The notes: generated by a model not told the origin, from the letters alone. A stretch of 9,146 nucleotides of DNA from an uncultured Porphyromonadaceae bacterium (GCA_947174225.1 CAMWIF010000085.1:1-9146), one strand, 5' to 3'. Positions 1 through 8,713 are shown, counted from the stretch's first letter. Numbers and translations are program-made.

Positions 1-54
1 AGATTGCAAAGCTAAATCGAAAACATTGTGGCTGCATTGGAGCTTTACTCAACA
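1..54. other. Upstream flank, no gene recognised
   Basis: No coding region can be assigned here. Two + strand frames stay open from the left edge, one to a TGA at 65-67 and one to a TAA at 72-74, so the tail of an upstream gene could end here. The residues these frames would encode (about 21 to 23, including a Cys-Gly-Cys) match no protein end I recognise. A weak inverted repeat, AAAGCT at 8-13 and AGCTTT at 41-46, has a loop too long to be a terminator. No clear Bacteroidota-type promoter (TTTG near -33, TAnnTTTG near -7) was found. Confidence 0.4.
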
Positions 55-94
55 TATTCAAGGTTGAAGCATAACGTATTCAAAGTTGAAGCAT
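55..94. repeat. Two direct 18-bp repeats, each with a dyad, next to the mgtE start
   Basis: TATTCAAGGTTGAAGCAT at 55-72 and TATTCAAAGTTGAAGCAT at 77-94 differ at one base and start 22 bp apart, about two helical turns. Each contains a dyad TTCAA-NN-TTGAA (57-68 and 79-90). The second copy ends one base before the mgtE ATG at 96. The arrangement resembles a double operator read on one face of the helix, but no binding protein is known. It could equally be a chance tandem duplication in a leader. No third copy is visible one period further upstream. The repeat is observed directly; any regulatory role is inference. Confidence 0.5.
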
Positions 95-95
95 T

Positions 96-1463
96 ATGAG
101 GGACTTTACCGAAACCGACATAGAACGTATCGAGCAAATCATCGATTCCCAAGACCGCGAAGCCGCCCAGCAGGAGGTGAAGGAAATGCACCCCGCCGAC
201 ATCGCGGAACTTTTCCAGTGGCTCAACCTCAAACAGGCTGAGTGGCTGTTTAATCTCATTGAGGATAAGGAGAAAAAGGCTGATGTCCTTATGGAACTCG
301 ACGAGGAGGACCGTAAGAAGCTCCTCGAAGGGATGGATCCGGAGCAAATCGGTCATTATATCGACCTTCTCGACACCGACGATGCCGTTGACCTTATCCA
401 AGAACTCGACAAGGAAGACCGCGACGAGGTAATCTCCCATATCGACGACGTGGAGCAGGCGGGAGACATCGTTGACCTTCTCCAATATGACGAAGACACT
501 GCCGGTGGTCTTATGGGCACTGAGATGATCGTGGTAAACGAGAACCTTTCAATGCCCGATTGCCTGAAAGAGATGCGCCGTCAGGCTGAGGAACTCGACG
601 ATATCTATTACGTCTATGTGGTTGACAACGACAATCGTCTGAAGGGTATTCTCCCCTTGAAGAAGATGATTACCCACCCTTCCGTGTCGAAAATCAAACA
701 CGTGATGGAGGCAGATCCGGTATCGGTGCGCACAGAGACACCTATCGACGACGTGGCAATCGACTTTGAGAAATATGACCTTGTAGCTATGCCGGTAGTG
801 GATGGCATAGGCAGACTCGTAGGTCAAATCACGGTCGATGACGTGATGGACGAGGTGCGTGAACAGAGCGAGCGTGACTATCAGTTGGCTTCAGGTATCT
901 CCTCCGACGTGGACGCTTCCGACTCCGTGATTGCCCAGACAAAGGCACGTATACCCTGGCTCCTTATAGGCATTGTAGGCGGTATAGTAAATTCACTCAT
1001 CCTCGGCGGTTTCGAGGCTCAGATCGCAGCCGTCACCGCCTTGGCTATCTTTATCCCCCTTATCGGTGGCACGGGCGGTAACGTCGGTGTGCAGGCATCT
1101 GCTATCGTGGTGCAGGGTCTCGCCAACGGTCGCCTTGAAATCAAAAACGCTTGGAGCCAGATAGGCAGGGAATTTCTCGTGGCTATGCTCAACGCCGTGG
1201 TCATTTCCACAGTCGTTTTCCTATATATCTTCTTCACGCAACCGTCTGAATATAAATATTCCGTAGCTCTTGCCGTAGGAGCATCGCTATTCGCCGTGGT
1301 GATATTCGCTACCGTGTTCGGTACCCTCGTACCCCTTACCCTTGAACGCCTGAAGATAAATCCTGCCCTCGCCACAGGACCCTTCATCCAGATTACCAAC
1401 GATGTGGTGGGTCTGCTCATCTACGTGGGTATGTCAACCTGGATGCTCTCTGTATTTCAATAA
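96..1463 (+). CDS. mgtE: Magnesium transporter MgtE
   Basis: This 455-residue protein has the usual length and domain order of MgtE, the inner-membrane Mg2+-selective channel that closes when cytoplasmic Mg2+ is high. Residues 1 to about 135 form the acidic helical N domain, ending in the family signature DTAGGLM. Residues about 140-262 are the paired CBS domains that sense Mg2+. Residues 286-455 hold five membrane helices, near 286-307, 310-340, 360-380, 388-412 and 428-452. The GGNVGVQ motif is at 327-333. Asp436, in the last helix just before VVGLLIY, corresponds to the pore aspartate that binds Mg2+ in the Thermus thermophilus channel. The ATG at 96 gives a full-length N domain. No Mg2+ riboswitch fits in the short leader; a doubled repeat lies immediately upstream. 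mutS follows after 21 bases. Nothing looks broken. Confidence 0.96.
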   Translation: MRDFTETDIERIEQIIDSQDREAAQQEVKEMHPADIAELFQWLNLKQAEWLFNLIEDKEKKADVLMELDEEDRKKLLEGMDPEQIGHYIDLLDTDDAVDLIQELDKEDRDEVISHIDDVEQAGDIVDLLQYDEDTAGGLMGTEMIVVNENLSMPDCLKEMRRQAEELDDIYYVYVVDNDNRLKGILPLKKMITHPSVSKIKHVMEADPVSVRTETPIDDVAIDFEKYDLVAMPVVDGIGRLVGQITVDDVMDEVREQSERDYQLASGISSDVDASDSVIAQTKARIPWLLIGIVGGIVNSLILGGFEAQIAAVTALAIFIPLIGGTGGNVGVQASAIVVQGLANGRLEIKNAWSQIGREFLVAMLNAVVISTVVFLYIFFTQPSEYKYSVALAVGASLFAVVIFATVFGTLVPLTLERLKINPALATGPFIQITNDVVGLLIYVGMSTWMLSVFQ

Positions 1464-1484
1464 ATCTAAAATCATATTTCCACC

Positions 1485-4112
1485 GTGGCCAAAATTGCCG
1501 AGACACCGCTTATGCTCCAGTATCTGGAGATGAAAAAGAAACACCCCGACGCGATACTGCTTTTCCGTGTCGGCGACTTCTACGAAACATTCTGTGAAGA
1601 TGCCATATCGGCAAGCGAGATTCTCGGCATCACGCTTACCCGACGCGCCAACGGCAAGGCACAGTCGGTGGAACTCGCCGGATTCCCCCACCACGCCCTT
1701 GACTCGTATCTCCCGAAACTCGTGAGAGCCGGAAGGCGTGTGGCGATATGCGAACAGCTCGAAGATCCGAAGCTTACGAAAAAACTCGTAAAAAGAGGTA
1801 TCACGGAGTTGGTGACTCCCGGTGTAAACACCTCTACGGGGGCATTGCAAGCCAAGGAGAATAACTTCCTTGCAGCCGTGCATATAGCAAAGAAAACGGT
1901 AGGAGTGGCGTTTCTCGACATCTCCACAGGGGAGTTCCTGTGTGCCGAGACCACTCCGGAGGAGGTAGACCGTCTGCTCAATCATTTGGAGCCTAAGGAA
2001 CTGCTACGTATGAAGGGTACCCGCGACTTCTGTACTGCCAATTTCACCCATAAATGCAGCGTTTTTGAGCTTGATGACTGGGTTTACACCACAGCAGCAG
2101 CCGAGGAGCGGCTTCAGAAACAGTTTTCCACCTCCACACTCAAAGGCTTCGGCGTAGATAATCTTCCTGCCGCTGTGATAGCAGCCGGGAGTATATTGCA
2201 TTACCTTGACCTTACAAGCCATACTCGCATATCTCACATCACCTCTCTCGCACGAATAGACAATCGCCGGTATATGCACCTCGACCGCTTCACGGTGCGC
2301 AATCTGGAGCTTCTTGACCCTATGAATCCGGAAGGGAAGAGCCTGCTAAAGGTGTTAGACAAGACGCTATGTCCTATGGGTTCACGTATGCTCCGACGCT
2401 GGCTGATGCTCCCCCTACTCGACCCTGCTGCCATAAATCGTCGTCTCGACGCGGTGCAGGCATTCTTCGACAACCGAGAGATGAGAGAGAGGGCGCGTGA
2501 GGCAGTGCGCACTACGGGTGACATCGAACGTCTCGGCTCACGAGTGGCTTCCGGCAAGATAACGCCAAGAGAAATGGTGCAGCTCTCCAACGGTGTCAAG
2601 GGAGCTATGGCGTTACGTACGGTTCTACAAGAGGAGGAAAACGATGTCTTGCGAACACTCGCCTCAACTATGCCCGATGTGGCAGAGGTGGCACAATGGA
2701 TTGACGCACAGATCAATCCTGACGCTACCAATTCTTTCGGGAAGACCCCGATAATAGCGGAAGGGGTTGACTCCGAACTCGACGACCTACGTAACCTACG
2801 CGCCAACAGCCACGACCGTCTTCTTGCCATTCAGGCACGTGAGATAGAGAAAACCGGCATAACATCGCTTAAAGTACATCAGAACAACGTATTCGGTTAT
2901 TATCTTGAAGTGCGTAACACGCATAAGGACAAGGTGCCGGAGCATTGGATTCGTAAGCAGACACTCGTGAATGCCGAGCGTTACATCACTCCTGAGCTGA
3001 AGGAACTTGAAGAGAAGATCAATGGCGCAGAGGAGAGGATAGCCGAGATTGAACTTCGTATATACACGGAGCTTCTTAACCGCATAAACACCCGTTTTCC
3101 GCAACTCCACGCCACAGCTTCGGCAGTGGCTACAGCCGACTGCCTACTCTCCTTTGCCGAGGCAGCCGACGAATATGGCTACGTCAGACCTAAGATAGAC
3201 GATTCCCTGTCAATATCAATCACCGAAGGAAGGCATCCCGTGATAGAACGCAATATGCCTCCGGGCGAATCATACGTATCCAATTCCGTAAACCTCGATT
3301 CCGATACCTGCCAGATAATGATGATCACAGGTCCGAATATGAGCGGCAAATCAGCTCTGCTTCGACAGACAGCTCTCATAGCCCTTATGGCTCAGACAGG
3401 TAGTTTCGTTCCGGCAAAAGGGGTGAAAATGGGTGTGGTCGATAAGATTTTCACACGTGTCGGTGCCAGCGACAATATATCTTCCGGAGAATCGACATTT
3501 ATGGTAGAGATGAACGAAGCCGCTGCTATACTCAACAATATGAGCGGACGCTCCCTGATACTCTTTGACGAGCTTGGACGCGGCACATCTACCTACGACG
3601 GTATTTCCATAGCCTGGTCTATCGTGGAGCATATCCACGAGAACGGACGCTTCAGACCCAAGACACTCTTCGCCACCCATTACCACGAGCTCAACGAGAT
3701 GGAGAAGAATTTTCCGCGCATTGCCAATTTCAACGTTTCTGTAAAGGAGATAGGCGGCAAGGTGGTGTTTCTCCGCAAACTTGAAAAGGGGGGTTCGGCT
3801 CATAGTTTTGGTATCCACGTAGCGAAATTGGCAGGTATGCCCCCCTCCATTGTGAAAAGGGCTGACGAGGTGCTTCTGCAACTTGAGACAGCTTCTAAAT
3901 CGGTGGAGGGTAGTAAGGATACGGTGTCGAAAAGCGGACTCGAAAAACTCGGAGCCAAAAGCGAGGGCTATCAGATGAGCCTCTTCCAGCTTGACGATCC
4001 GCTTCTTTCGCAAATTCGTGACCAGCTGCTCGACGTCAATATCAATAACCTGACCCCTATACAAGCCCTTAACCTGCTCTCTGAACTTCAAGGGCTTCTC
4101 ACAGGCAAGTGA
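1485..4112 (+). CDS. mutS: DNA mismatch repair protein MutS
   Basis: This is full-length MutS1 (875 residues; E. coli has 853), the cytoplasmic ATPase that recognises mismatches and small loops and recruits MutL. The mismatch-reading Phe-x-Glu motif is F32-Y33-E34 in GDFYETF. Connector, core lever and clamp domains follow (about 120-560). The ATPase has Walker A GPNMSGKS at 616-623, Walker B ending D695-E696, a signature loop around GRGTS (698-702) and the conserved THYHE at 731-735. QMSLF at 830-834 fits a beta-clamp binding motif, and the last 40 residues resemble the C-terminal oligomerisation helices. The start is GTG: an in-frame TAA lies at 1467-1469, no ATG lies between, and the next ATG (1512) would remove the conserved TPLM segment. 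There is no Shine-Dalgarno sequence. These motifs separate it from MutS2, which lacks the Phe-x-Glu domain and has a Smr nuclease tail. Confidence 0.98.
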   Translation: MAKIAETPLMLQYLEMKKKHPDAILLFRVGDFYETFCEDAISASEILGITLTRRANGKAQSVELAGFPHHALDSYLPKLVRAGRRVAICEQLEDPKLTKKLVKRGITELVTPGVNTSTGALQAKENNFLAAVHIAKKTVGVAFLDISTGEFLCAETTPEEVDRLLNHLEPKELLRMKGTRDFCTANFTHKCSVFELDDWVYTTAAAEERLQKQFSTSTLKGFGVDNLPAAVIAAGSILHYLDLTSHTRISHITSLARIDNRRYMHLDRFTVRNLELLDPMNPEGKSLLKVLDKTLCPMGSRMLRRWLMLPLLDPAAINRRLDAVQAFFDNREMRERAREAVRTTGDIERLGSRVASGKITPREMVQLSNGVKGAMALRTVLQEEENDVLRTLASTMPDVAEVAQWIDAQINPDATNSFGKTPIIAEGVDSELDDLRNLRANSHDRLLAIQAREIEKTGITSLKVHQNNVFGYYLEVRNTHKDKVPEHWIRKQTLVNAERYITPELKELEEKINGAEERIAEIELRIYTELLNRINTRFPQLHATASAVATADCLLSFAEAADEYGYVRPKIDDSLSISITEGRHPVIERNMPPGESYVSNSVNLDSDTCQIMMITGPNMSGKSALLRQTALIALMAQTGSFVPAKGVKMGVVDKIFTRVGASDNISSGESTFMVEMNEAAAILNNMSGRSLILFDELGRGTSTYDGISIAWSIVEHIHENGRFRPKTLFATHYHELNEMEKNFPRIANFNVSVKEIGGKVVFLRKLEKGGSAHSFGIHVAKLAGMPPSIVKRADEVLLQLETASKSVEGSKDTVSKSGLEKLGAKSEGYQMSLFQLDDPLLSQIRDQLLDVNINNLTPIQALNLLSELQGLLTGK

Positions 4113-4137
4113 GGGGGATTAAACCATTCTCCAAAAA

Positions 4138-7100
4138 TTGGCTCAAACAAAGAAAACTCTCCTACAGAAAGTGACCTCTTTTCATAATATATTTCCCTCC
4201 GTAAGACATAGGCGTAATCTCGTTGCCACGCTGTGTCTCTTTCTTGTGTTGCTGCTCTCGGCTGGATGCAGCACCAAGAAAAACACAGCGATGTCGCGCC
4301 AATGGCAAGCCTTCAATACGCGCTACAACGTATATTTCAACGGCTCTGAACACTATAACGAGCAGCTGAAGGCTATGGAGAATAACTACGAGGACGATTA
4401 CACACGTACCCTCCTCACCCACCCTGCCGAGGCACGTGCCGACAACAAGCTTCCCCAGCCTTCAGGCGATTTCAAGCGCACCATCGAGAAGATGCAGAAG
4501 GCTATCCAGCTACATTCTATCACCAAGAAACCGACAAAACGCACCAACTCAGCCAAGGATAAAGCTTTCCGTGCCCGCGACGAGTTCAACCCTTTTCTGC
4601 ATAATGCTTGGCTTATGATGGGCAGGGCGCAATATCTTAACGGTGACTTTCTCGGGGCAGCCTCCACGTTCTTATATATCTCGCGACACTTCACGTGGAT
4701 GCCGAATGTGGTGACGGAGGCTCGTCTATGGCAAGCACGCTGCTATTGTGCGCTCGACTGGCTCTATGAGGCGGAAAACGTCCTCCGTCTTGTGAAGGAG
4801 AAAGACCTGACTTCCAAATCACTGCGTCACCTATATAATCTTGTGCGTGCCGACTACTTTGTGCGTGCCGAAGAGTATGAGCAAGCCATAACACCTCTAC
4901 GGGAGGCGGCAAAAGGGGCATCCGGCTCCCAGAAAAACCGTCTTTGGTTCCTGTTAGGACAGGTATATTCCCAGCTCGGTCGTCGCCAACTCGCATATGA
5001 GGCGTTCAAGAAAGCCGGGTCAGGTGCGTCTACTCCATATCGCACCAAATTCAACGCCCGTATACGCCAGAGTGAGGTCTATGCCGGCACAAACATACGC
5101 AAGGAGGTAAATTCACTTAAAGCGATGACGAGATATGAACGCAATAAAGAATATCTTGACCAGATATATTATGCCATCGGTAACCTCTATCTTTCACGCG
5201 GCGACACGGCAGAAGCCAAGAAGAATTATCTGATAGCCGTTGAGAAATCCACCCGCAACGGCATAGACAAGGCTATGGCACAGCTTGCATTAGGCAATAT
5301 CTACTTCAAGGAGGGGGACTATGTGAAGGCTCAACCCTGCTATTCGGAGGCTGTGCCCCAGTTGCCTGACAACTATCCCAACTACAAGACCCTGCGTCTG
5401 CGTAGCGACGTGCTCGACGAGTTGGCAGTATATGCCGGCAACGTGCATCTCCAAGACTCGCTGCTTATGCTCTCCAAGATGTCGCCCGAAGAGAGGGAGG
5501 CAGCTTGTAAGAAATTGGTGGATGAGCTTATCAAAAGAGAGAAAGAGGCTGAGGAGGCAGCTAAGAAGGAGGAATATCTCGCCACACAGCAAGGCAATTC
5601 CAGCCCGATGGATAAGAATGCACCCTCCACTCCGGGTATGACTATGAATTCCGATAAATCCTGGTATTTCTACAACACAATGACCAAGAATGCCGGTAAG
5701 ACGGAGTTCCAGCGCAAATGGGGTGCGCGTAAACTTGAAGATGACTGGCGACGGCGTAATAAAGCCACGTTCTCGCTTGACGATGATGAGGAGACCGAAT
5801 CTGACGATGAGGCTCTGACGGCTGAGAACGATTCCGTGCCGGCAGCCGACAAAGAGATGCTGGAAAAAGCCAACGACCCCCACAATGTGGAGTATTATTT
5901 GAAACAGATTCCCACCACTTCGGAGGAGATTCAGACAGCCAACGACGTTATTCAGGAGGGTCTGTATAATATGGGTATTATCCTTAAAGACAAACTTGAG
6001 GATTTCCCGGCTGCACGTGAGGAATTTAATACTCTCGACACCCGCTATCCCGACAATGTATATCGTCTTGACGTGTACTACAATATGTATCTGATGGCGG
6101 TGAGGGAAAATAATGCCGCTCTCGCCGAGCAATGGAGGCAGAAGATACTTACGGAATTTCCTGAGAGTGCCTACGGACAGGCTATGCTCGACCCTAACTA
6201 TTTCGACAATCTCAGGATGATGCACCAGGTGCAGGAGAATATGTATACGGAGGCTTACAGTGCCTATCTGTCTGACAATAATGAGGCGGTACACGAGCTG
6301 ACAAAGAAGATGGAGACCGATTATCCCCTGTCGCCTATTCTTCCGAAATTCGTATTTATAGACGCTCTATCCTACCTCACCGAGAAGGACTATCAGCAAT
6401 TCCAGGACCGTCTTACGGAACTGCTGAAGAAATGGCCTGAAACAGATATGACCGATATGGCATCAGCCATTGTCAAGGGTCTGAAAGAGGGTAAGACACC
6501 CAATGCCGGACTGTCAAACTCCCGAGGTATGATATGGGATATACGTCTGTCTGACTCTGAGGAGCCAACGGGTGCCGACGGTGAACCTGCCAACTTCGAG
6601 CGCGATCCCGACTCGCCGCAGTATCTTGTGTTTGCCTTCCCACGCGATGAGGTCAATGCGAATCAAGTGCTATATGATGTGGCACGCTTCAACTTCTCAT
6701 CATTTATGGTGAAAGACTTCGACCTTGAACAGATGAGTTTTTCCAACATAGGATTGCTGATAGTAAAGGGCTTCGCTAATCTCCGTGAGTTGGAGCATTA
6801 CCGTACTATAATGGAACAGAGCGATCTGGATTTACCGGCTGCCGTGCGTCCCATTATGATTAGCCAACACAATTTCGACGTGCTGCTGAAAGGAGGTCGC
6901 TCTTTTGAGGAATACTTCAAATTTGAGGAGGAGGCTGACGCGGAGAATACTGAAGAGGAAATTCTCGGTCCCGGTAAGACTATGCCTACCCCTGATGATT
7001 TGGCTCCGGATGAAAATGCTGAGGAAACCGAGGAGGAGCAATCTGAAGACGTTAAGCAGGAAGTTTCAGAGGAAAATCCGGAAGAATCGGAGGAAGCCGA

Positions 7101-7170
7101 GGAGAACCCGGAAGCCGAAAATAGCGTTGTCAAAGAAAACGAGGGGGATTCCCCAATCAAATTTTATTGA
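4138..7170 (+). CDS. porW: PorW/SprE-like TPR lipoprotein (type IX secretion)
   Basis: This 1010-residue envelope lipoprotein has the layout of PorW (Porphyromonas) and SprE (Flavobacterium), which are needed for T9SS secretion and, in the latter, gliding. It starts with a basic segment (RHRR, 23-26) and a hydrophobic stretch (28-40), then the lipobox LSAGC with Cys44 as lipidation site. The family-typical NTRYNVYFNG follows soon after. TPR-like helical repeats span about 150-425, a charged probable coiled coil 450-480, the conserved SWYFYN (508-513) and a WG-RKLEDDW-RR segment (528-540), an acidic linker (about 546-564), YYLKQIP (586-592), further TPR-like helices to about 770, and the conserved C-terminal domain about 827-929. 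Residues 930-1008 are a Glu-rich tail. The start is TTG at 4138, with an in-frame TAA at 4120-4122. GTG at 4171 is an alternative giving a 32-residue signal peptide. Family assignment is from recalled motifs; an active T9SS in this organism is inference. Confidence 0.85.
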   Translation: MAQTKKTLLQKVTSFHNIFPSVRHRRNLVATLCLFLVLLLSAGCSTKKNTAMSRQWQAFNTRYNVYFNGSEHYNEQLKAMENNYEDDYTRTLLTHPAEARADNKLPQPSGDFKRTIEKMQKAIQLHSITKKPTKRTNSAKDKAFRARDEFNPFLHNAWLMMGRAQYLNGDFLGAASTFLYISRHFTWMPNVVTEARLWQARCYCALDWLYEAENVLRLVKEKDLTSKSLRHLYNLVRADYFVRAEEYEQAITPLREAAKGASGSQKNRLWFLLGQVYSQLGRRQLAYEAFKKAGSGASTPYRTKFNARIRQSEVYAGTNIRKEVNSLKAMTRYERNKEYLDQIYYAIGNLYLSRGDTAEAKKNYLIAVEKSTRNGIDKAMAQLALGNIYFKEGDYVKAQPCYSEAVPQLPDNYPNYKTLRLRSDVLDELAVYAGNVHLQDSLLMLSKMSPEEREAACKKLVDELIKREKEAEEAAKKEEYLATQQGNSSPMDKNAPSTPGMTMNSDKSWYFYNTMTKNAGKTEFQRKWGARKLEDDWRRRNKATFSLDDDEETESDDEALTAENDSVPAADKEMLEKANDPHNVEYYLKQIPTTSEEIQTANDVIQEGLYNMGIILKDKLEDFPAAREEFNTLDTRYPDNVYRLDVYYNMYLMAVRENNAALAEQWRQKILTEFPESAYGQAMLDPNYFDNLRMMHQVQENMYTEAYSAYLSDNNEAVHELTKKMETDYPLSPILPKFVFIDALSYLTEKDYQQFQDRLTELLKKWPETDMTDMASAIVKGLKEGKTPNAGLSNSRGMIWDIRLSDSEEPTGADGEPANFERDPDSPQYLVFAFPRDEVNANQVLYDVARFNFSSFMVKDFDLEQMSFSNIGLLIVKGFANLRELEHYRTIMEQSDLDLPAAVRPIMISQHNFDVLLKGGRSFEEYFKFEEEADAENTEEEILGPGKTMPTPDDLAPDENAEETEEEQSEDVKQEVSEENPEESEEAEENPEAENSVVKENEGDSPIKFY

Positions 7171-7177
7171 ATAAAGA

Positions 7178-8713
7178 ATGGAAAAAATACTCTGGGCAGA
7201 CGATGAGATCGATCTCCTCAAGCCACATATAATGTTTCTTAAAGCCAAAGGCTATGATGTCACCACCGTGTCTAACGGACGTGACGCCCTCGACACGCTT
7301 GACCACGAGCGTTTCAATCTCATCCTACTTGACGAGAATATGCCCGGATTGTCGGGTCTGGAAACCCTCGCGCGTATCAACCAGACACACCCTGAAGTGC
7401 CTGTGATAATGATTACCAAATCGGAGGAGGAAAATCTTATGAACCAGGCTATCGGCAACCAGATTGCCGACTACCTCATCAAGCCGGTCAATCCAAATCA
7501 GATACTCCTCTCCATAAAGAAGAACCTGCATAGCGGTCAATTGATGGCACAACAAGCCACGTCCGGTTATCAGCAGGAATTTCAGAAGATTACATCGCTC
7601 ATAAATATGGCAGACACCGTAGAGGAATGGATGGAGGTTTACCGTCAGCTCGTATATTGGGAGCTGAAACTTGCCGACACCGACAACTCTATGGGTGAGC
7701 TTCTGCTTATGCAGAAACGCGACGCCAACAGCAATTTCTGCAAGTTTGTGAAGCGTGAGTATGAGGGATGGGTAAATACCGACCGCCATCCCCTTATGAG
7801 TTACGAGCTTTTCAAAAAGCGTGTGTTCCCTATGCTCGACAAGGGGGAGAAAGTTTGCTTTATTCTCATTGATAACTTCCGTCTTGACCAATGGAGAGTG
7901 ATTCAACCGTTGCTTTCCGAATGGTTTAATATCGACGAGGAGCTTTACACAACTATCCTTCCGACCTCTACACAGTATGCCCGCAATTCGATATTCGCCG
8001 GACTTATGCCCTTGCAGATAGCCACCATGTTTCCGAATCTTTGGGTAGATGAGGATGAGGACGAAGGACTGAATATCCACGAAAGTGAGCTTATTAAGAC
8101 ACAGCTCGACCGTTTCCGCCGCAAGGAGACATTCTCTTATAATAAGTTGAATGATTCCTCAGCAGGTGAAAAGTTCCTTCAGAAGCTTAACGCGCTTAAA
8201 GACACTCCACTCAATGTTGTTGTGCTCAACTTCATTGATATGCTTTCCCACGCCCGTACAGAGTCGAAGATGATTCGCGAATTAGCTAATTCCGATGCTG
8301 CTTACCGATCACTTACAGAATCTTGGTTCCGTCACTCGTCATCACTCGAGATTTTCCGTCGTATGGCAGACCTCGGTTTCAAGGTAATTGTGACTACTGA
8401 CCACGGCACAATCCGTGTAGATAATCCGATAAAGGTAGTGGGTGATCGTAACACCAATACAAATCTGCGCTATAAGGTAGGTAAGAACCTCAACTATAAT
8501 CCCCGCCAGGTATATGAGATGCACAATCCGAAGAAGTTCGGTCTTCCATCACCCAATTTGTCAAGCACCTTCATCTATGCTTGCAACGAGGATTTCTTCT
8601 CCTATCCCAACAACTACAACTATTATGTGCAGTATTATACGGGCACATTCCAGCACGGGGGCATATCTCTTCAGGAAATGCTCGTGCCCTTCGTCACCCT
8701 CACTCCGAAGTAA
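7178..8713 (+). CDS. porX: PorX-like response regulator with PglZ domain
   Basis: This 511-residue cytoplasmic protein joins a receiver domain (1 to about 118) to a helical linker and a PglZ domain of the alkaline phosphatase superfamily (about 200-511). Receiver residues are intact: acidic pair D8-D9, phospho-acceptor D52 in LLDENMPG, T80 and K102. In the PglZ domain the likely metal ligands and nucleophile are all present: D232 in LIDNFR, T265 in TSTQYARN, D354 and H358 in FIDMLSHAR, D408-H409 in TTDHG, and H493 in QHGG. In P. gingivalis PorX works with the kinase PorY to control T9SS genes, and PorX proteins are reported to be zinc-dependent phosphodiesterases acting on oligonucleotides; the retained residues argue for a similar activity here. 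There is no DNA-binding domain. The ATG lies 7 bases after porW, implying co-transcription or translational coupling. No partner histidine kinase is in the window. Confidence 0.92.
   Translation: MEKILWADDEIDLLKPHIMFLKAKGYDVTTVSNGRDALDTLDHERFNLILLDENMPGLSGLETLARINQTHPEVPVIMITKSEEENLMNQAIGNQIADYLIKPVNPNQILLSIKKNLHSGQLMAQQATSGYQQEFQKITSLINMADTVEEWMEVYRQLVYWELKLADTDNSMGELLLMQKRDANSNFCKFVKREYEGWVNTDRHPLMSYELFKKRVFPMLDKGEKVCFILIDNFRLDQWRVIQPLLSEWFNIDEELYTTILPTSTQYARNSIFAGLMPLQIATMFPNLWVDEDEDEGLNIHESELIKTQLDRFRRKETFSYNKLNDSSAGEKFLQKLNALKDTPLNVVVLNFIDMLSHARTESKMIRELANSDAAYRSLTESWFRHSSSLEIFRRMADLGFKVIVTTDHGTIRVDNPIKVVGDRNTNTNLRYKVGKNLNYNPRQVYEMHNPKKFGLPSPNLSSTFIYACNEDFFSYPNNYNYYVQYYTGTFQHGGISLQEMLVPFVTLTPK

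Noticed and set aside
45..485. Antisense open frame of 146 codons covering the mgtE leader
   Set aside because: It mirrors the acidic MgtE N domain; the repeated segment in its product simply reflects the upstream direct repeat.
3351..4091. Antisense open frame of 246 codons opposite the MutS ATPase domain
   Set aside because: It covers conserved Walker motif coding on the other strand and encodes nothing recognisable.
5290..6294. Antisense open frame of 334 codons within porW
   Set aside because: It lies wholly opposite a well-supported gene, its product is rich in Ile, Leu, Val and His with no recognisable domain, and it fits the mirror effect of codon bias on the coding strand.
4111..7150. 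Ten-base repeat GAGGGGGATT at 4111-4120 and 7141-7150, at the ends of mutS and porW
   Set aside because: Dozens of shared 10-mers are expected by chance in 9 kb, and there is no extended similarity around them.
7141..7170. GGGG-ATT-CCCC hairpin followed by T/A-rich bases at the porW end, as a terminator
   Set aside because: The stem is only 4 bp, it lies within the coding sequence, there is no uninterrupted T run, and porX starts 7 bases after the stop.
6905..7174. Overlapping + strand frame of 89 codons in the porW tail, rich in Arg and Lys
   Set aside because: It is the shifted reading of the Glu-rich codons (GAG/GAA give AGG/AGA), so its basic composition is a by-product.
7325..8080. Antisense open frame of 251 codons opposite porX
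   Set aside because: It overlaps the receiver and PglZ coding sequence and lacks any family signature.
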